64,000 nt of DNA, from the NCBI GenBank assembly GCA_008973525.1, contig WACJ01000114.1, positions 496,001 through 560,000 of the forward strand. Reading direction: 5' to 3'. Source of the DNA: Stenopsyche tienmushanensis (Eukaryota; Arthropoda; Insecta; Trichoptera; Stenopsychidae). Under the pieces are notes generated by a model. That model was not told the origin of the DNA, did no database searches, and saw only the letters and a program-made list of their open reading frames with translations. The position numbers and the translations under genes are program-made. Positions 47,924-58,947 of this stretch are shown here, piece by piece. Numbering within the stretch: the stretch's first letter is position 1; each line of letters starts with the position of its first letter.

Positions 47924-48670
47924 ATGTGCTTAGCTTAACTAGTACAACAGTAACTAATAATTCATCTAAATATAATTTTTCAAAAAATCTAAATATATTA
48001 ACCTCACGCCCGGAACGTGTGCGCTACGAAAATCAGCTCAGTAATCAAAGTGTTAAAATACGTGTTGAACCAATAAAACATATGCTTTATTAGCATTTGA
48101 ATATAGTTAAAAATGATGTACCATAATAACCATACAAACAAGCCGGGTAATTAATTTTTCAGCTATAAAGTTAACACCTTATAAACCGCAAAAATACATT
48201 AAAATTTTCTGGTAGAATCGCATTTTTTTACATACTTTAGTATAATGATCGTATTGTTTTTTTAACGGTTAGATTGATTTGTAACTTATAGCGTATCTTC
48301 TCCATAGTTTTTTCTACCAAATTCCATTTATTATTTAGTAATTTTGCATCTGTGGATTATAGGCTAGTTAAAGAAAAAGTTAAACACTTTTTTATAAATA
48401 TATTTTGGTTTTTTTGCATGTTTGCCAAAAAAGAAGAAAACTTTCGTTTATTCGAGGAATAGCATTGTTAAACCAATCCATATCAATAGTACAAAAAGTA
48501 GAGCACAAAACTCAAACGTATCGCGCTGGCGCAAGATCGGTCCCTAAGGTGTTAAGTATATGAAAAAGGTAGAACTACTCATCCCGCTCAAGATGTGTTA
48601 ATCGAAGATTTGGCTTTCAAATGATGAATTTAAGCTAAATGCTGTTTTATTCACGTCATGTTTTTTTTTC
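47924..48670. other. No gene seen; repeat at 48280-48415
   Basis: It holds the second copy of the 38950 repeat and otherwise AT-rich DNA. Confidence 0.45.
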
Positions 48671-49337
48671 TTAATGGACGTTTCTACTTCGTTGGGCCTA
48701 AAAGTGAGCATTTAATATAGAATGTTGATATTTAGTATGTTGATTAGGCTATTTTTATTGAACATAAAAATAATTTTTAATATTTGACAAAGTATAGTAG
48801 TGAGAAGGGGGAGAGCCACGTAAGTCGATATACGGGCGATGACATTCTTCACCATGGAAGTCCTAAGTCCTGAACAGGTGATTTGCAGCAAAAAAATTAA
48901 ACATATGCTTACTTTGTATAATATCGTGTATAGTATAGACTATAATTAGGAAGAAATATTAAAAAATAAAAATATAGTGAGCGATTGAAGAAAAATGTGT
49001 GTTTTTACCAACTTTTTTTGTAGTTTTTTGTGAATTAAATAAACATTTTTGAATATTTTTGGATAATTGTAGTCTATACGATGAAGACGTTTATTATACA
49101 CGTGCCTGCCAAATTTCATAAATAATTCTCATCCAGGGTGTGTGGGAGCACTTCCATGAACATGGAAAAAGTAGTTTAGAGAAAAGCGCAGCTTCTCCTC
49201 GTCGGCCTATAACTTTGCGATTTTCATTTATATCGACTTGAAATTTCCTGAACGAATTCTTAAACATTGATTCTTTCTGATACACGAAGATAAAAAAAGA
49301 TTTTTTTTAAGCCAACAAGGTAGAAATGTCCCGTAAT
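48671..49337 (+). mobile_element. Family K element, near complete
   Basis: TTAA (48671-48674) then TGGACGTTTCTACTTCG; the right end, inverted, is GGGACATTTCTACCTTGTTG, before a TAAT at 49333-49336 in place of TTAA. About 120 bases near the right (TCCTCGTCGGCCTATAACTT) are absent from the 34105 copy but recur at 56460-56490. Confidence 0.75.
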
Positions 49338-50187
49338 GAGCAAAATTCATATAAAAAAATAATTATATCGTTAGTATTTTTCACTCAATTTATTTTTAAA
49401 ATAATTGCTTCCAATTGAAAGTACAACTATCCACAATAGAAGCTCATTAAGGTTGTTTTTACTGGATTAAAAAAAATCTTGTATCATCAAAGGTCGACCA
49501 TCTTACGCATCTAGATGTGATCTTCGATTACGACACTTCTGCAATACTATTCTTGAAAATCATCATAATTAATCGCCTCGCTATTAGCTAAGCGTAAAGG
49601 CCTATAAAATGCGATGAATCTCGAAATAAAAGTACCAGAATAGTTGCCACTAGTCATCACTTTAACATTTATGCGATATCGTCGTTGACGTCTCCATCAT
49701 CGGTACATAGTAATCTGCTGCTGTAACGGCTTCCATAATTATTTTGACCAAAATGTTAACCCGATTATGTTTCGTCTCTTTAATTAATTCTCCATAACTA
49801 CGGAATAATAATGCCTGTATTATCTAACATTATGACGATATTATATGTAAATACAGTGCGGTTTCAGCAACTGACGTTAACTCATAACATAATCTGTTGT
49901 CACAATAACACCGAAATATCCGACACGTGAGTAGGTCCATATGTCGGTTACGTGATACTACATAATTCAATGGGTTAACCGCGATTCCGCCGTTAATTCC
50001 CACTGTGGTTATAACCGGCTATCTTATAGAATCGTATATACATATAAAATCTATCTAATTTTCATGATCATGCTTTTGAAACTGCAGGAAACTTTGCAGA
50101 TGCAAGGAAAATATCGATGATATCAACATTCTTACATTCCGTTTAATTTCATAATGTGTTATCAATTTATTCCATTTTTATTTACAG
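49338..50187. other. No gene seen
   Basis: AT-rich DNA ending in a possible splice acceptor (TTTTTATTTACAG, to 50187). Confidence 0.4.
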
Positions 50188-50562
50188 TGTTTTTGTTTGG
50201 CAGTGATTAATAGTGAACGTTCTCAGTGAATTTTGGAACATGGTAAAAATTGGTTATCATTAAGTGATACAATACTTTTATGATGATGATGATGGTGATG
50301 ATGTTTCAATCGAGTGTTTAGCAAAGTCTCACAGTAATAAAATCGAATTTTGTACATCAATTCAGAATAAAACATGGATCCTCATGGAAATGTGGACTCT
50401 CAACGGACACGAGCTGTTTATTGGTCCCACTATTCGGGACCATATCAGCCCGCTCAACAAAAATGCACAGCAGAATGCAAAAACTGTTCGCAAGGACATG
50501 CTTATTCTCAGCTTCGAGTGTCTACTTGCGCTCTCAGACCTCATTTGGTGCTAACCACCTAT
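50188..50562 (+). CDS. Orphan exon candidate, unknown protein
   Basis: A pyrimidine-rich tract and TTTACAG precede 50188. An ATG at 50374 in good context (AAAACATGG) opens 63 codons that run straight to CTAT followed by GTAAGTCA, a strong donor, at phase 0. The predicted start MDPHGNVDSQRTRAVYWSHY is followed by a Cys-rich stretch (CTAECKNC). I do not recognise the family. Several earlier ATGs give tiny upstream frames. Two other frames stay open here too, which weakens the call. It could be a first coding exon of an unknown gene, an alternative 5' exon of the MAGUK gene, or chance. It cannot splice directly to 58676, which needs phase 1. Confidence 0.3.
50264..50304. repeat. GAT-type microsatellite
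   Basis: TGATGATGATGATGGTGATG with flanking variants within the orphan exon candidate's leader. Confidence 0.7.
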
Positions 50563-50594
50563 GTAAGTCAGCCTCTGACATGAGCTTTCATGAT

Positions 50595-50895
50595 CGTATG
50601 GATCATATAAAATGCCACAAAATGCTTAAAAAGAGGACGGAGTGGCCACAAGATGTATATGTCCAATCGGTCCACTTTTCGAACCGTTGATATGACGAAT
50701 GAGCACCCCGCGATCAGACGCTATACCTGAACATATCTACAGAGCGATTACGAACTCTCATTGCAAAACGAAGTTGTCCGAAGAAGATTGATCGGGTGGG
50801 TTGTTTAAATTTTACAATCGATCGAAAATATTGTTGTCTTTATTTTGTTGCGGGCTGGGTCGACTCAATGTTTAATCTCAATAATAAACCCAACA
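50595..50895 (+). mobile_element. hAT MITE fragment, relative of 56802-57347
   Basis: AAAGAGGACGGAGTGGCCAC, ATGACGAATGAGCACC, CGATCAGACG, GATTACGAACTCTCATTGCA and AAAACGAAGTTGT match the 56.9-57.2 kb element in order. Both ends are missing. Its left edge lies about 30 bases after the orphan exon's donor. Confidence 0.75.
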
Positions 50896-52439
50896 TTGAG
50901 AAAACATAATCTGATGCGGATCATACAATCATGTCATATGAGACATTTATATATTATTTTTGTGTGCAAAATGCACATTTTCGCATGAACGAACATATAA
51001 AATCCGCTTTGAAGTGAGGCGGCCAAAATGTGTTAAAATCATAACTGGACCATGTCCTTTACGTATGGATATCTTTTTCATAATGTGCCATATTCGGACG
51101 TAGATGATCCATAGAAGATTTTCCAAGAGATAGAGCATTTTAACCTGTATTTAACCGAAGGGGATGTTTTGCGCATATTTTAAATTCATACAATTCTATC
51201 AAATGTCATTCGGTTGTTGGAAAATTTAGTTGAGTTAATTGAAAATCGGCAAAAGCTAAAATTACAAATTGGATGGTGCAAGACAATCTGTCTTTCTCGC
51301 GTATAAAACAAATAGTCTGTGTGATATACATATTTAATAGGATATCATCTAGCGAAAATTGGAGTCGGAACAGGAAGCGAATGATAGACTTTTTCCGCAT
51401 TCATATTTTTTGTTATAAAATATTTTCTCCTATTCATTTCTATTGTTTGTTTTGTATAATGCATCGATTTGGTTACATTTCTGCGGATTCAGGCATCGAC
51501 AGTGAGGGGGCAACATTCTTCGTCGCTCAATATTCATCCGACGATGGATTAATTGGATGCGAATCATATTTGTATTTTTAAAATTCTCAAATACTTCAAC
51601 AAATAACGCAATTTTTGCTCCAGACGTTTCGTGCTGAATGATAGTTAATTTACATAGGAAAGGCTCAGTTCGTGACTGAGAAAATAGATCGGATATTAAG
51701 AGATGATTGTATCGGGTATTGATTGAGAGTGGATATAAATGTGTATGCTATTTCCTGACATTTCTACATCGCGATTTCGTCAGTTTCTTCTAGAAAAAAA
51801 TGTATAATGAAAACGCCACGTTCTGCGTGTGGAATCGAATCTGAATCGAAACTGGGTTTTTATCGAAGATTAAAAGAAATAGCGGTATTTTGCAGCAATT
51901 TGCGGAGAAATTGCAATAGATTTGAAAGTTGGCATTTGCGTCTAGCTGAAAATTGTCACAAGATGTTATTAACCTAATTTTTTTTAACGAAAAAGGCAGC
52001 TTTAATCCCACTGTCAAAAATAATCAAAATTGACAAGAAATTAATTCTTAATTTAATTATCAAGTCGATTTCTCTATTTTTTTATTTATTCGCCAGTAAA
52101 TCCTGAAGCAATTGAATTTATTAACGTGTTATAATATCAAAAATATGTATATAAATTACATGACAAGCGCCACTTTCACAATGTATTTAAAACATTTTCA
52201 AATATGTCAATCATCAATCCATAGATTCCAATTCGCTTCAACATTCCTATTCGCGAAAATCAACATTCCTATTAGCCCTTATGGGGAAGGTGGTAAGTCG
52301 ATGGTAATCTATGTATGCCTGATTTGGAAATCATTAAATTAAATTACATAGGATCGATTGAGTCTGCCTTTCCGTTCTTCTGTGTGCAGTTTGTCAAATT
52401 TGAGCAGGAAAATAGTCGTATGCTAAATTTGTTGATGTA
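50896..52439. other. No gene seen
   Basis: Frames at 51206-51581 overlap on opposite strands without domains. Confidence 0.4.
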
Positions 52440-53110
52440 TACGTAGCACGTTTACACGGCGTCAGCTGGGAGATGCGTCTTACCTATTTCTGGCTCCATT
52501 TCTATTGGTGAGTGATGTGAGGTTCCTAGAAAGAGCTGGAGAGAGTGTGGGAGTTGTCCTGGGAGGGCGAGCTGATGCCCGCTGTGGTCCAGCGGCCGCG
52601 CTACTTCCGGCCAATCCCAACAGGAGCACTGTCCAAACCACGCTTCCTTTCATCGTCACTTGAAACTTGTACTAACTTTAAATTCAGACTTCCGAAAGTC
52701 TCAAAATTAAACGCCTGTGCAGTGGTAGCTAAAACTCATCCGCGATACTCAGAGACTACCGATCCACGTGTGAGCGATCATTCCCAACCCAAGTGCCGAA
52801 GCGAGAGATCTTTCACAGATCGAAAGCGAAGGTTGTCGGAAGATGTCGACATCCGACCGCGTCGCTGCTTTTAACACCGCGCTTACACTTTGTTTACGGT
52901 CTGGGCGAGCACTGGGACTTGGGACGCGACGGGATTCGAGAGAACGACCGTTTTGAGGACCGGCAAAAAATCCGCGAACTGGTGACAGGTGGTGTGCAGC
53001 GAGCACGAGGAGTCGCGCAGCCGCTTGGAAGCGAGTGAACTGCTGAGGCTGCTGCTGCCGCAGCTGGAAACTTTCACCGGCACCAGGCGGGGGGATCTCA
53101 ATAACATTAT
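52440..53110. promoter_or_regulatory. CpG-rich patch, possible promoter or exon
   Basis: Within AT-rich DNA this patch is rich in CG steps (CCAGCGGCCGCGCTACTTCC, GACATCCGACCGCGTCGC, GGGACGCGACGGGATTCG, GAGTCGCGCAGCCGC). Long frames stay open on both strands: minus 52749-53129 starts with MNDNVIEIPPPGAGESFQLR and a Gln-rich run; + 52545-52874 has no domain. Possible donors are GGTGAGTGATG on + (52506) and the inverse of CTTACC (52475-52480). It may be an upstream promoter or first exon of the downstream MAGUK gene or of a divergent gene. The frames may be open only because GC-rich DNA has few stops. Confidence 0.35.
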
Positions 53111-53421
53111 CGTTCATTGTTACGTACACCCATCGTGACGGTCGAGATTGTCTTCTAGATTCCGTTGACTCCTGAGAGTCCTAAGATACTTTCGACCCTT
53201 GACCCTCACCATTATTTTCTTTGGCGATCTTCAAGCATAGCTTATAGCCACTTCAAAATTCAAGATCAAAACTACTCAAATAAGACAACTTTATGACATC
53301 AGATGAATCAATAACAGCTATCTAACTGAAGATTTGTTAGGAAATCCTAAAGATCCTTGATATATTTTCTTCATTTATCTTTCAAACTACGCTTTCTTCT
53401 ATTTTTACACGAGATCTTATA

Positions 53422-53575
53422 TTAGGTCTTTCCAAAGGAAATCCATCATTTTCACACGCTCTAGTTTATATCCAGACACGTTGAAAGAAACGTCTTAATG
53501 AAACGTGTAAATTTTCATTCTTGTTGCGATAAGGATATCGCAGAATATATTTTCCATTGTATGCTGGTTTTTCTG
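53422..53575 (+). mobile_element. mariner end fragment
   Basis: TTAGGTCTTTCCAAAGGAAA then TCCATCATTTTCACACGCTC matches the left end of the 13482 element. It is followed directly by a family M MITE, as in that element, but the spacing differs. Confidence 0.65.
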
Positions 53576-53945
53576 AACCCTTCGAGTAGTGACCTAATTT
53601 AAAATCATCATAATCTTAGATGCTATGTTTGCTTGTTTTGCCACTTATCGTCGTACAAATCCACTTATCTGTCAGGACCGTCGCAGCGTGTATAAAGCTT
53701 GTACATAAATAAATAAACACTGTCGATGGCACACAATATTCGGTCATTATATATAAACAATACACTTGAAATCGATTCGTTATATCTTTCACATATCATC
53801 ATTAGTCGATAAATTTGGGTTAATGATCTATAAAATCGTACGATGTACGCAAGATTTTCTCTCCATCTCTGTTTATCTCATAGCTCAACGTGCAAGACAC
53901 TCTCCGCTTCTGTCTGTCCCCAAGCTCAACGTGGCTCTCTAAAAA
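53575..53945 (-). mobile_element. TTAACCC MITE (family M)
   Basis: It starts GAACCCTTCGAGTAGTGACC and runs through CCACTTATCTGTCAGGACCG, GTGTATAAAGCTTGTACA, TTAGTCGATAAATTTGGGTT and CTCTCCATCTCTGTTTATCT to CCCCAAGCTCAACGTGG. Terminal TTAA copies are decayed. Confidence 0.8.
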
Positions 53946-54004
53946 AGAACTATTTTAGGTAGACTTGATATTTGTATATTCAATGTAGTTTCTTCGTTTT
54001 TTAG

Positions 54005-54475
54005 CTCAGGAAAGTAACGCTGAAGTTAAAGCTCAAAGGATTCGAGATGCCCAGTAATCTTCTCCTTCAAATTTTCATTTATTTTATCTTCAGATTCATC
54101 TAGCACACTACAGCGTTTCTCAAACATTGCAATATTTCCAAGATTATTTTTCTTCGCCAGTTTTGCAGCTTGGATAGAAACGCCTCAAAGTTATCAGCTT
54201 TTACTTTTTTTTTCTGAAAGTCCGATTTTGACCCAAGCATAGATGGTGCACCATCCGTACAAACCCCACAAACGCTTTTCAACTTTAATCATCCAGTCTC
54301 AAAAAACGTATTTATCTTCTCCATATTATCTTCACTTTTTGTAGTAGTTTCAAGTCCACTACAAAAAAGGAACTCTTCTTTGATATGAATGAATATATTT
54401 CACGAAGACAAGCAACTGAGCACACGACTTTACGTCTATTGATTCATCAACTTGGTAATCAAGTTTGTAAGTTCA
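54005..54475 (-). pseudogene. hAT-type transposase central remnant (ZBED5/GTF2IRD2-like)
   Basis: The minus strand gives EEFLFCSGLETTTKSEDNME, then KINTFFE, then after a shift KSVCGVCTDGAPSMLGSKSD and FQKKKVKADNFEAF. The pattern VCTDGAPSM-G-x-x-x-GF is the hallmark of this BED-finger hAT group, where the Asp is a catalytic-core residue; EEFLF and T-x-ED-F-x-x are the blocks before it. Stops upstream and downstream make it inactive. It may belong to the same family as 353-660. Confidence 0.75.
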
Positions 54476-55220
54476 ATTTTAACGAATTGTAGTTTCAAAA
54501 ACGTATCGTATTATAATTCCATGAAAATGTCTTGTTGAAGATTTTTTTAGAACCGCTGTGGTAGAGTATAAATTTGAAATAATGCGAATGCTATATATTA
54601 AAATAGTTAGACTTAAAATTTGTTTGTGATTATATTCATATGATGAATAGTCTAAAACAATAGCGGACAGATCAGTAAATGAGAAAAGATAAAAATGCTT
54701 AGAAGAAGATCCCGTCGATTTGATGTACACATAAAAGCTCTCGAATCTTAAACAATAACATCATCGATGTATTTGATGATTCTCTCTTAATCCCGATTCA
54801 TAGAGTTGACCCCCAAGCATGGATCGTCTTCAATTGTCCCAACATATTCGCATTGCGAAACCGGTCGATCCACTCGAATAAGAGCAATCGTGATGATGTT
54901 CCATCATCATACACTTGCCATAATGTGATTTATATTACATCGACACTTTAGCTCAAAAACAATGGTTTCGCCGTTCAAAGCATTTAAGCACAAAGAAAAC
55001 TCGTGCTTGGGCACGTTTTTTTCGTACAATGGAACGCTTTATACAAAGCGAGAAAAAATAACGATCAATACTCCAAACAAGAACATATTTTAAATACTTA
55101 CTACCCCTAATGACGATCCTGTTGTAAAATGCTTATGCCATTCGCACCAAGAATCTGCGCCTTCCGGATAGTGTGAATGCTGAAAAGCTTCAATAGTTGG
55201 AAGTTTGTGATCTTTCATTA
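54476..55220. other. No gene seen
   Basis: No supported frame. Confidence 0.4.
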
Positions 55221-56050
55221 TTAAGGGACGCTTCTACCTCGTTGGACCTAAAAGAGATCGATTTTTCAAGATTTTTTAATGTAAGTATTAAATATAGGAT
55301 ATTGATATTAAGTATATTGACTAGACGATCATTATTGAACATAAAAATATTTTTTAAAGTTTGACAAAGTATAGTAGTGGGATTGGGGGGAATTATGTAT
55401 GTCGATGGACGAGCAATGACATTCTTCACCATGAAAGTCCTGAACAGGTGATTTGCATTTAAAAAAAATTAAACATATTTGCTATTTATTACTTTTGAAT
55501 ATTTTGGATAATTGTAGTCTATACGATGAAGACGTTTATTGTACACGTGCCTGCCAAATTTCATAAAAAAATTTCATCTAGGGCGTTTGGGAGAACTTCC
55601 ATGAGCTTGAAAAATGTAGTTTTGAGAAAAACGCGTTTATAGTTGAACCGAAGTTTATGTGCGAATAAAATGAAAAGTTTAATAGTCACATCTAATCTGC
55701 TATACCAGAGGCATATGGGATACTTACCGTTTCTTCAAAAAAGTCTTCGTCAGCTCACCTCTTCAGTCTTCAGGCCAATCTTGCCTCTTTCGATTCTGCG
55801 GATTATGCGGCGTCAGCGTTTTTCACGCGCACCATATTCCTTTTGTTGGCAATTATTTTTGCTTGCGGTCCAATTGTGATACCCATCATTTCCATCATAT
55901 TCAGCAGGAATTTGCCATCTTCGTTGAAAATACACGCGGTAATAAAATTGCCAGCTCGATAGATTTATTCGAGAAAAAATATATTTTGGAGGCAAGCGCC
56001 AGAGGGAAACTTTCGTTATTATTTTGCGTATGTCCGTCTAAATAGCGTTG
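55221..56050 (+). mobile_element. Family K element with transposase end
   Basis: TTAA (55221-55224) then GGGACGCTTCTACCTCGTTG; family K follows to AGAAAAACGCGTTTATAG (about 55640), then GCACATAAACTT in inverse and the transposase remnant on the minus strand. The internal part near 55455-55490 is shortened. The far end was not located; the piece at 56455-56490 is shared with 49195-49225 and may belong to it. Confidence 0.75.
55680..55990 (-). pseudogene. Family K transposase C-terminal remnant
   Basis: The minus strand reads ACIFNEDGKFLLNMMEMMGI, TIGPQAKIIANKRNMVRVKN and, after stops, a KEARLA-LKR-ADEDFFEET-like tail. It lies at the same place relative to the family K arm as 10582-10800, which makes chance association unlikely. 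The group (IFNEG, MGI-IGPQA) is the same as at 15590-16140. Stops (for example after ADAA) show decay. Confidence 0.7.
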
Positions 56051-56510
56051 AAGTAGTTTCTGAAGCTCAGTTGAAAGTGGTTATTTGTGTTTGAAACCAT
56101 ATGATTTGAAGGTTTTTGTATCCCCGTCGCCTATGTAGTTTGCATATTTTACACCGTGAATCTGATCGTGTAAACATTTCGATAATACCATCGACTTTCA
56201 TTTTTCCAGGGCTTCCATGTGTGCTTTCTTATGTGGCCAGGTCACAATTAAATTTTCTTGTTTTAAACATTTTGCACCACGGTTTTAACTTTGAAAATCG
56301 TCCGTTACTCTTCGAGCTTATAATCATACTGAGGACGCTTTTTGAGATAGTTACTTCCGTCATAGATCTTTAAGGACACAACCCTAGCCCGCATTTGTTG
56401 AGGCTTATAGCGTCGCGGCGACCCAAGCAAGTGCTTTGAATTTTATTCCAGCTCGAGTTTCTCTTCGTCGGCCTATAACTTTGCGCAATCTGGACGGACG
56501 AATCGCTTCG
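56051..56510. other. No gene seen
   Basis: No supported frame; part may be family K (56455-56490). Confidence 0.35.
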
Positions 56511-56654
56511 AGGGTATTATGCCCCTATTCGACAACCCTCACATAGGACCTGTGTGTGAAATATAACACAAGACCCCCCCCCAACCTCCAAAAAAAAATT
56601 GTCAATCAATATGTTAAACACTCTGTATATGTTTTCTAAATTGTTTTGTACAAT

Positions 56655-57480
56655 TTCTTCAATAGTACAATTGCGGACCACTTTGATATTGCTTTTATAG
56701 TGTAATTGGAAGATGAGACGTGGGTGTGTCACTACACCCCAGAATCCAAAAGACGATACGAAAAAAGATAGCGGTGCAGATCTATGACACTGGCATATAA
56801 ACAGAGCCGTAACGAGGGTATGAAGCGCCCGTGGCAAGAATCTAACTTGCGCCCCCCCCCCCCCCCTCCAATTTAAAAAAGATTGCCACTCAAGAATCAT
56901 CCGTTATCGTATCGATCATAAAAAATGTCGCAAAAAGGCCTAAAAGAGGACGGAGTGGCCATAAGATTTGTGTGATCAACCGGTCCGCCTTTCGGACCAC
57001 TGACATGACGAATGAGCACCTCGCGATCAGATGACATACTCATACAACATGCCTACAAAGTGATTACGAACTCTCATTACAAAACGAAGTTGTGCGAAGA
57101 AGACTGATCAGATGCGTTGTTTGAATTTTACAAACGGTCAAAAATATTTTTGTCTTTATTTTATTGCGAACTAATGCCGGTTGGGTCGTCTCAATATTTG
57201 AGCGATAACGAAGAAAATAGAGATTAGATAACTTAGTATATATTATAAAAACGGTCAGTCAATCAGCATTGGTTCTGTGTTTTGCGCCCCAAGTCCAGTT
57301 GCGCCCGTGGCGGGCGCCTGCTTTGCCACCCCCTTGTTACGGGCCTGCATACAAAAGATGGTAAATCGACTACAGAAATGTCTCGATCTCGACGGCGACT
57401 ATGTTGATAAATAGCTTAATATGTTTGTGAACTTCAATAAAATGTTGTAACCTTACTTTCTGGATGATGTCGACTTCTAA
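56655..57480 (+). pseudogene. mariner transposase remnant split by a hAT MITE
   Basis: The left part (56700-56795) reads EDETWVCHYTPESKRRYEK, the block with the second catalytic Asp (GDETW-x-x-HY-PE-KR). The right part (57355-57415) reads KMVNRLQKCLDLDGDYVDK, then stop, matching a mariner C-terminus (RLQKCIDLDGDYVEK). The region between is replaced by the hAT MITE plus a deletion. The + orientation and order are consistent. Confidence 0.7.
56802..57347. mobile_element. hAT MITE with GCCGTAAC ends and 8-bp duplication
   Basis: The left end is CAGAGCCGTAACGAGGGTA; the right end, inverted, is CAGGCCCGTAACAAGGGGG. Flanking 8-mers CATATAAA (56794-56801) and CATACAAA (57348-57355) agree at seven of eight. 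Subterminal GCGCCCGTGG and its inverse occur near both ends. It holds a run of 15 C (56852-56866). No transposase frame. A fragment of a relative is at 50595-50895. Confidence 0.85.
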
Positions 57481-57838
57481 ACCATGATCCTATATCGATA
57501 AATATATGGCAGTTCAAAAAAATAAATGCATAATATTGATAACGATACATTTAAAGGACATTTTAGATATTTTTACTTATCAAAGTATCAGCTTCATAGC
57601 CCTTGACCTTGAAAAAATATTCAAACTAAAAAATTAAGAAATGAAGACCTGCATGAATCAATGTCATAAATAAATAAATCCCCCTAGAAGGGCAAATCTT
57701 AAAAAATATATATTTATAATATTGTGAAGGTCAACACACTCTGTAATTTGTTGAGGGAAGACACTGTATCGTATTTTCTTGTGGGGGGATGTATGGTCAC
57801 CCTAATAAAGACCCACCCCTACTGCGCTACTTGCAGCG

Positions 57839-57857
57839 TGACGTCATGCGCATGCGT
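57839..57857 (+). promoter_or_regulatory. Promoter-like patch: CRE palindrome and NRF1-like motif
   Basis: TGACGTCA (57839-57846), the full CREB/ATF palindrome, is joined to TGCGCATGCG, close to the NRF1 consensus (YGCGCAYGCGC). The surroundings (57780-57900) are GC- and CG-richer than nearby DNA. About 45 bases downstream is a donor, and 640 bases downstream is the exon with the MAGUK start codon, all on the + strand. I take it as the gene's core promoter. An alternative is part of a retrotransposon LTR. Confidence 0.45.
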
Positions 57858-57859
57858 GT

Positions 57860-57903
57860 CAACCCCCCGCGACTGCGCGACTTTTAGTCTAGAGCCTTTC
57901 CGA
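57860..57903 (+). other. Proposed non-coding first exon of the MAGUK gene
   Basis: It ends at TTTCCGA followed by GTAAGTCG (57904 on), a strong donor. The transcript start is not visible and 57860 is nominal. It would splice to the acceptor at 58495 (TTTTTTTAAATTTCAG). No ATG in it opens a useful frame. Confidence 0.35.
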
Positions 57904-58495
57904 GTAAGTCGTATTCTCCTGTTATGTCCAAAATCACCAGTCGTTTCTTGTCTTTGTCGTTAAGTAGTGTTTAATCCTTGCATGCTTTAGTAAAACCATC
58001 GTGCGGTTTCGTGAGGGATGCTCCATTCAGGAGCACCTCGATTTAACGCTTTTCCAGTACACCCCTAAGTCATATGACATGTCAATCGGTAACATCTTCC
58101 GCGCCAATCGATTCCCTAAAAACATCATGAACTAGCCCGAAATCTTATTCTAAATGCTTAAAAATAACGAAACGCATCATAGATCGAAAACCACCCTCCA
58201 ACAACCCTCACCCTTTCACTATTATTTAATAACATTGGTGTGTAAACCGACCATGCGACCAGCGTTTGTGAAATGGATTAATATCATCCTCGTTATATAA
58301 AACAATATTACTTTAATAAAATTATTATATTTTTATTAATCGACAAAAAAATCAAAAATTCATTTTTTTATAATCAAGTAATGAGACTATTTTGCAAATG
58401 ACAATTGAAATTACTGATGCTTTTAAAATGCATATGAAAAATATTCTCACAACAATATTATAATTTTATTTAAAAGTGCTTTTTTTAAATTTCAG
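57904..58495. other. Proposed first intron
   Basis: AT-rich DNA between the proposed donor (57904) and the pyrimidine tract with CAG at 58493-58495. No competing frame of note. Confidence 0.35.
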
Positions 58496-58536
58496 TATAT
58501 TTTAGCTAGTGGATCATCGATAAATGTAAACTCGAA

Positions 58537-58588
58537 ATGACAACTATCATTATGGATAAAGGCTTATGTGGAGACAATTGGGATCCAG
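58537..58588 (+). CDS. metro: MAGUK (MPP7/metro type) first coding exon, with start codon
   Basis: This is the N-terminus of a membrane-associated guanylate kinase scaffold. The ATG at 58537 has a G at -3 and an in-frame TAG upstream (58507). The exon codes MTTIIMDKGLCGDNWDP plus the first base of an Ala codon, then CAG/GTTACT as donor; the exon probably starts at 58496 after TTTCAG. The intron (58589-58675, 87 bases) ends TTTACAG and is phase 1, exactly what the next exon needs, so the join reads NWDPALSRLL. The donor's GTTACT is weaker than GTAAGT. A second in-frame ATG (58552) could also serve. The metro name rests on the L27 exons that follow. Confidence 0.75.
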
Positions 58589-58675
58589 GTTACTATCCGC
58601 TTTAAATTAATTCTATACCATATATATATATATTGAAGTCGCCTGATGTTCAAATTTTTTTTTTTTAATTTACAG

Positions 58676-58947
58676 CATTGTCTCGTTTGTTGTCTTCCTT
58701 AAAAGAAGTAAAGGGTGGAGAAGATGTTTCGTTTTTAAGTGAACTTTTGCAATCGAAGCAATTGCACGCCCTCGTTCATGTACATAATAAAATTGTGGCC
58801 AAAGGAAAGGATGATAGGTTCTTTCCGCTGCTTTCTAATTCTATGGAAGTGGCCCTAGAAGTACTAGAATTAATATCCGAGACACCATTTCCAGAGTCGT
58901 CTATTCGTGAGGAGTTATTCAAGCTTCTTCAAACACCCCATATGCAG
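58676..58947 (+). CDS. metro: MAGUK (MPP7/metro type) exon with tandem L27 domains
   Basis: Residues 18-108 of the model. ALSRLLSSLKEVKGGEDVSF (18-37) through LHALVHVHNKIVA form the first L27 helix bundle; PLLSNSMEVALEVLELI and IREELFKLLQTPHMQ (about 66-108) begin the second. L27 domains pair with L27 domains of partner scaffolds; known MPP7 and metro proteins work in DLG-CASK-type complexes at cell junctions and synapses beneath the membrane. The exon is bounded by TTTACAG and CAG/GTATAA, enters in phase 1 and leaves in phase 0. The reading frame hits TAA right after the donor, as expected for an intron. Length and spacing fit MPP7-type proteins, where this is the start before PDZ-SH3-GK. 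MPP3 or MPP4 type is the closest alternative. Confidence 0.88.

Noticed and set aside
57723..57990. Possible solo LTR (polyadenylation-like AATAAAG and GC-rich tail)
   Set aside because: No matching second copy, no clear TG...CA ends or target duplication; the promoter reading fits the downstream exons better.
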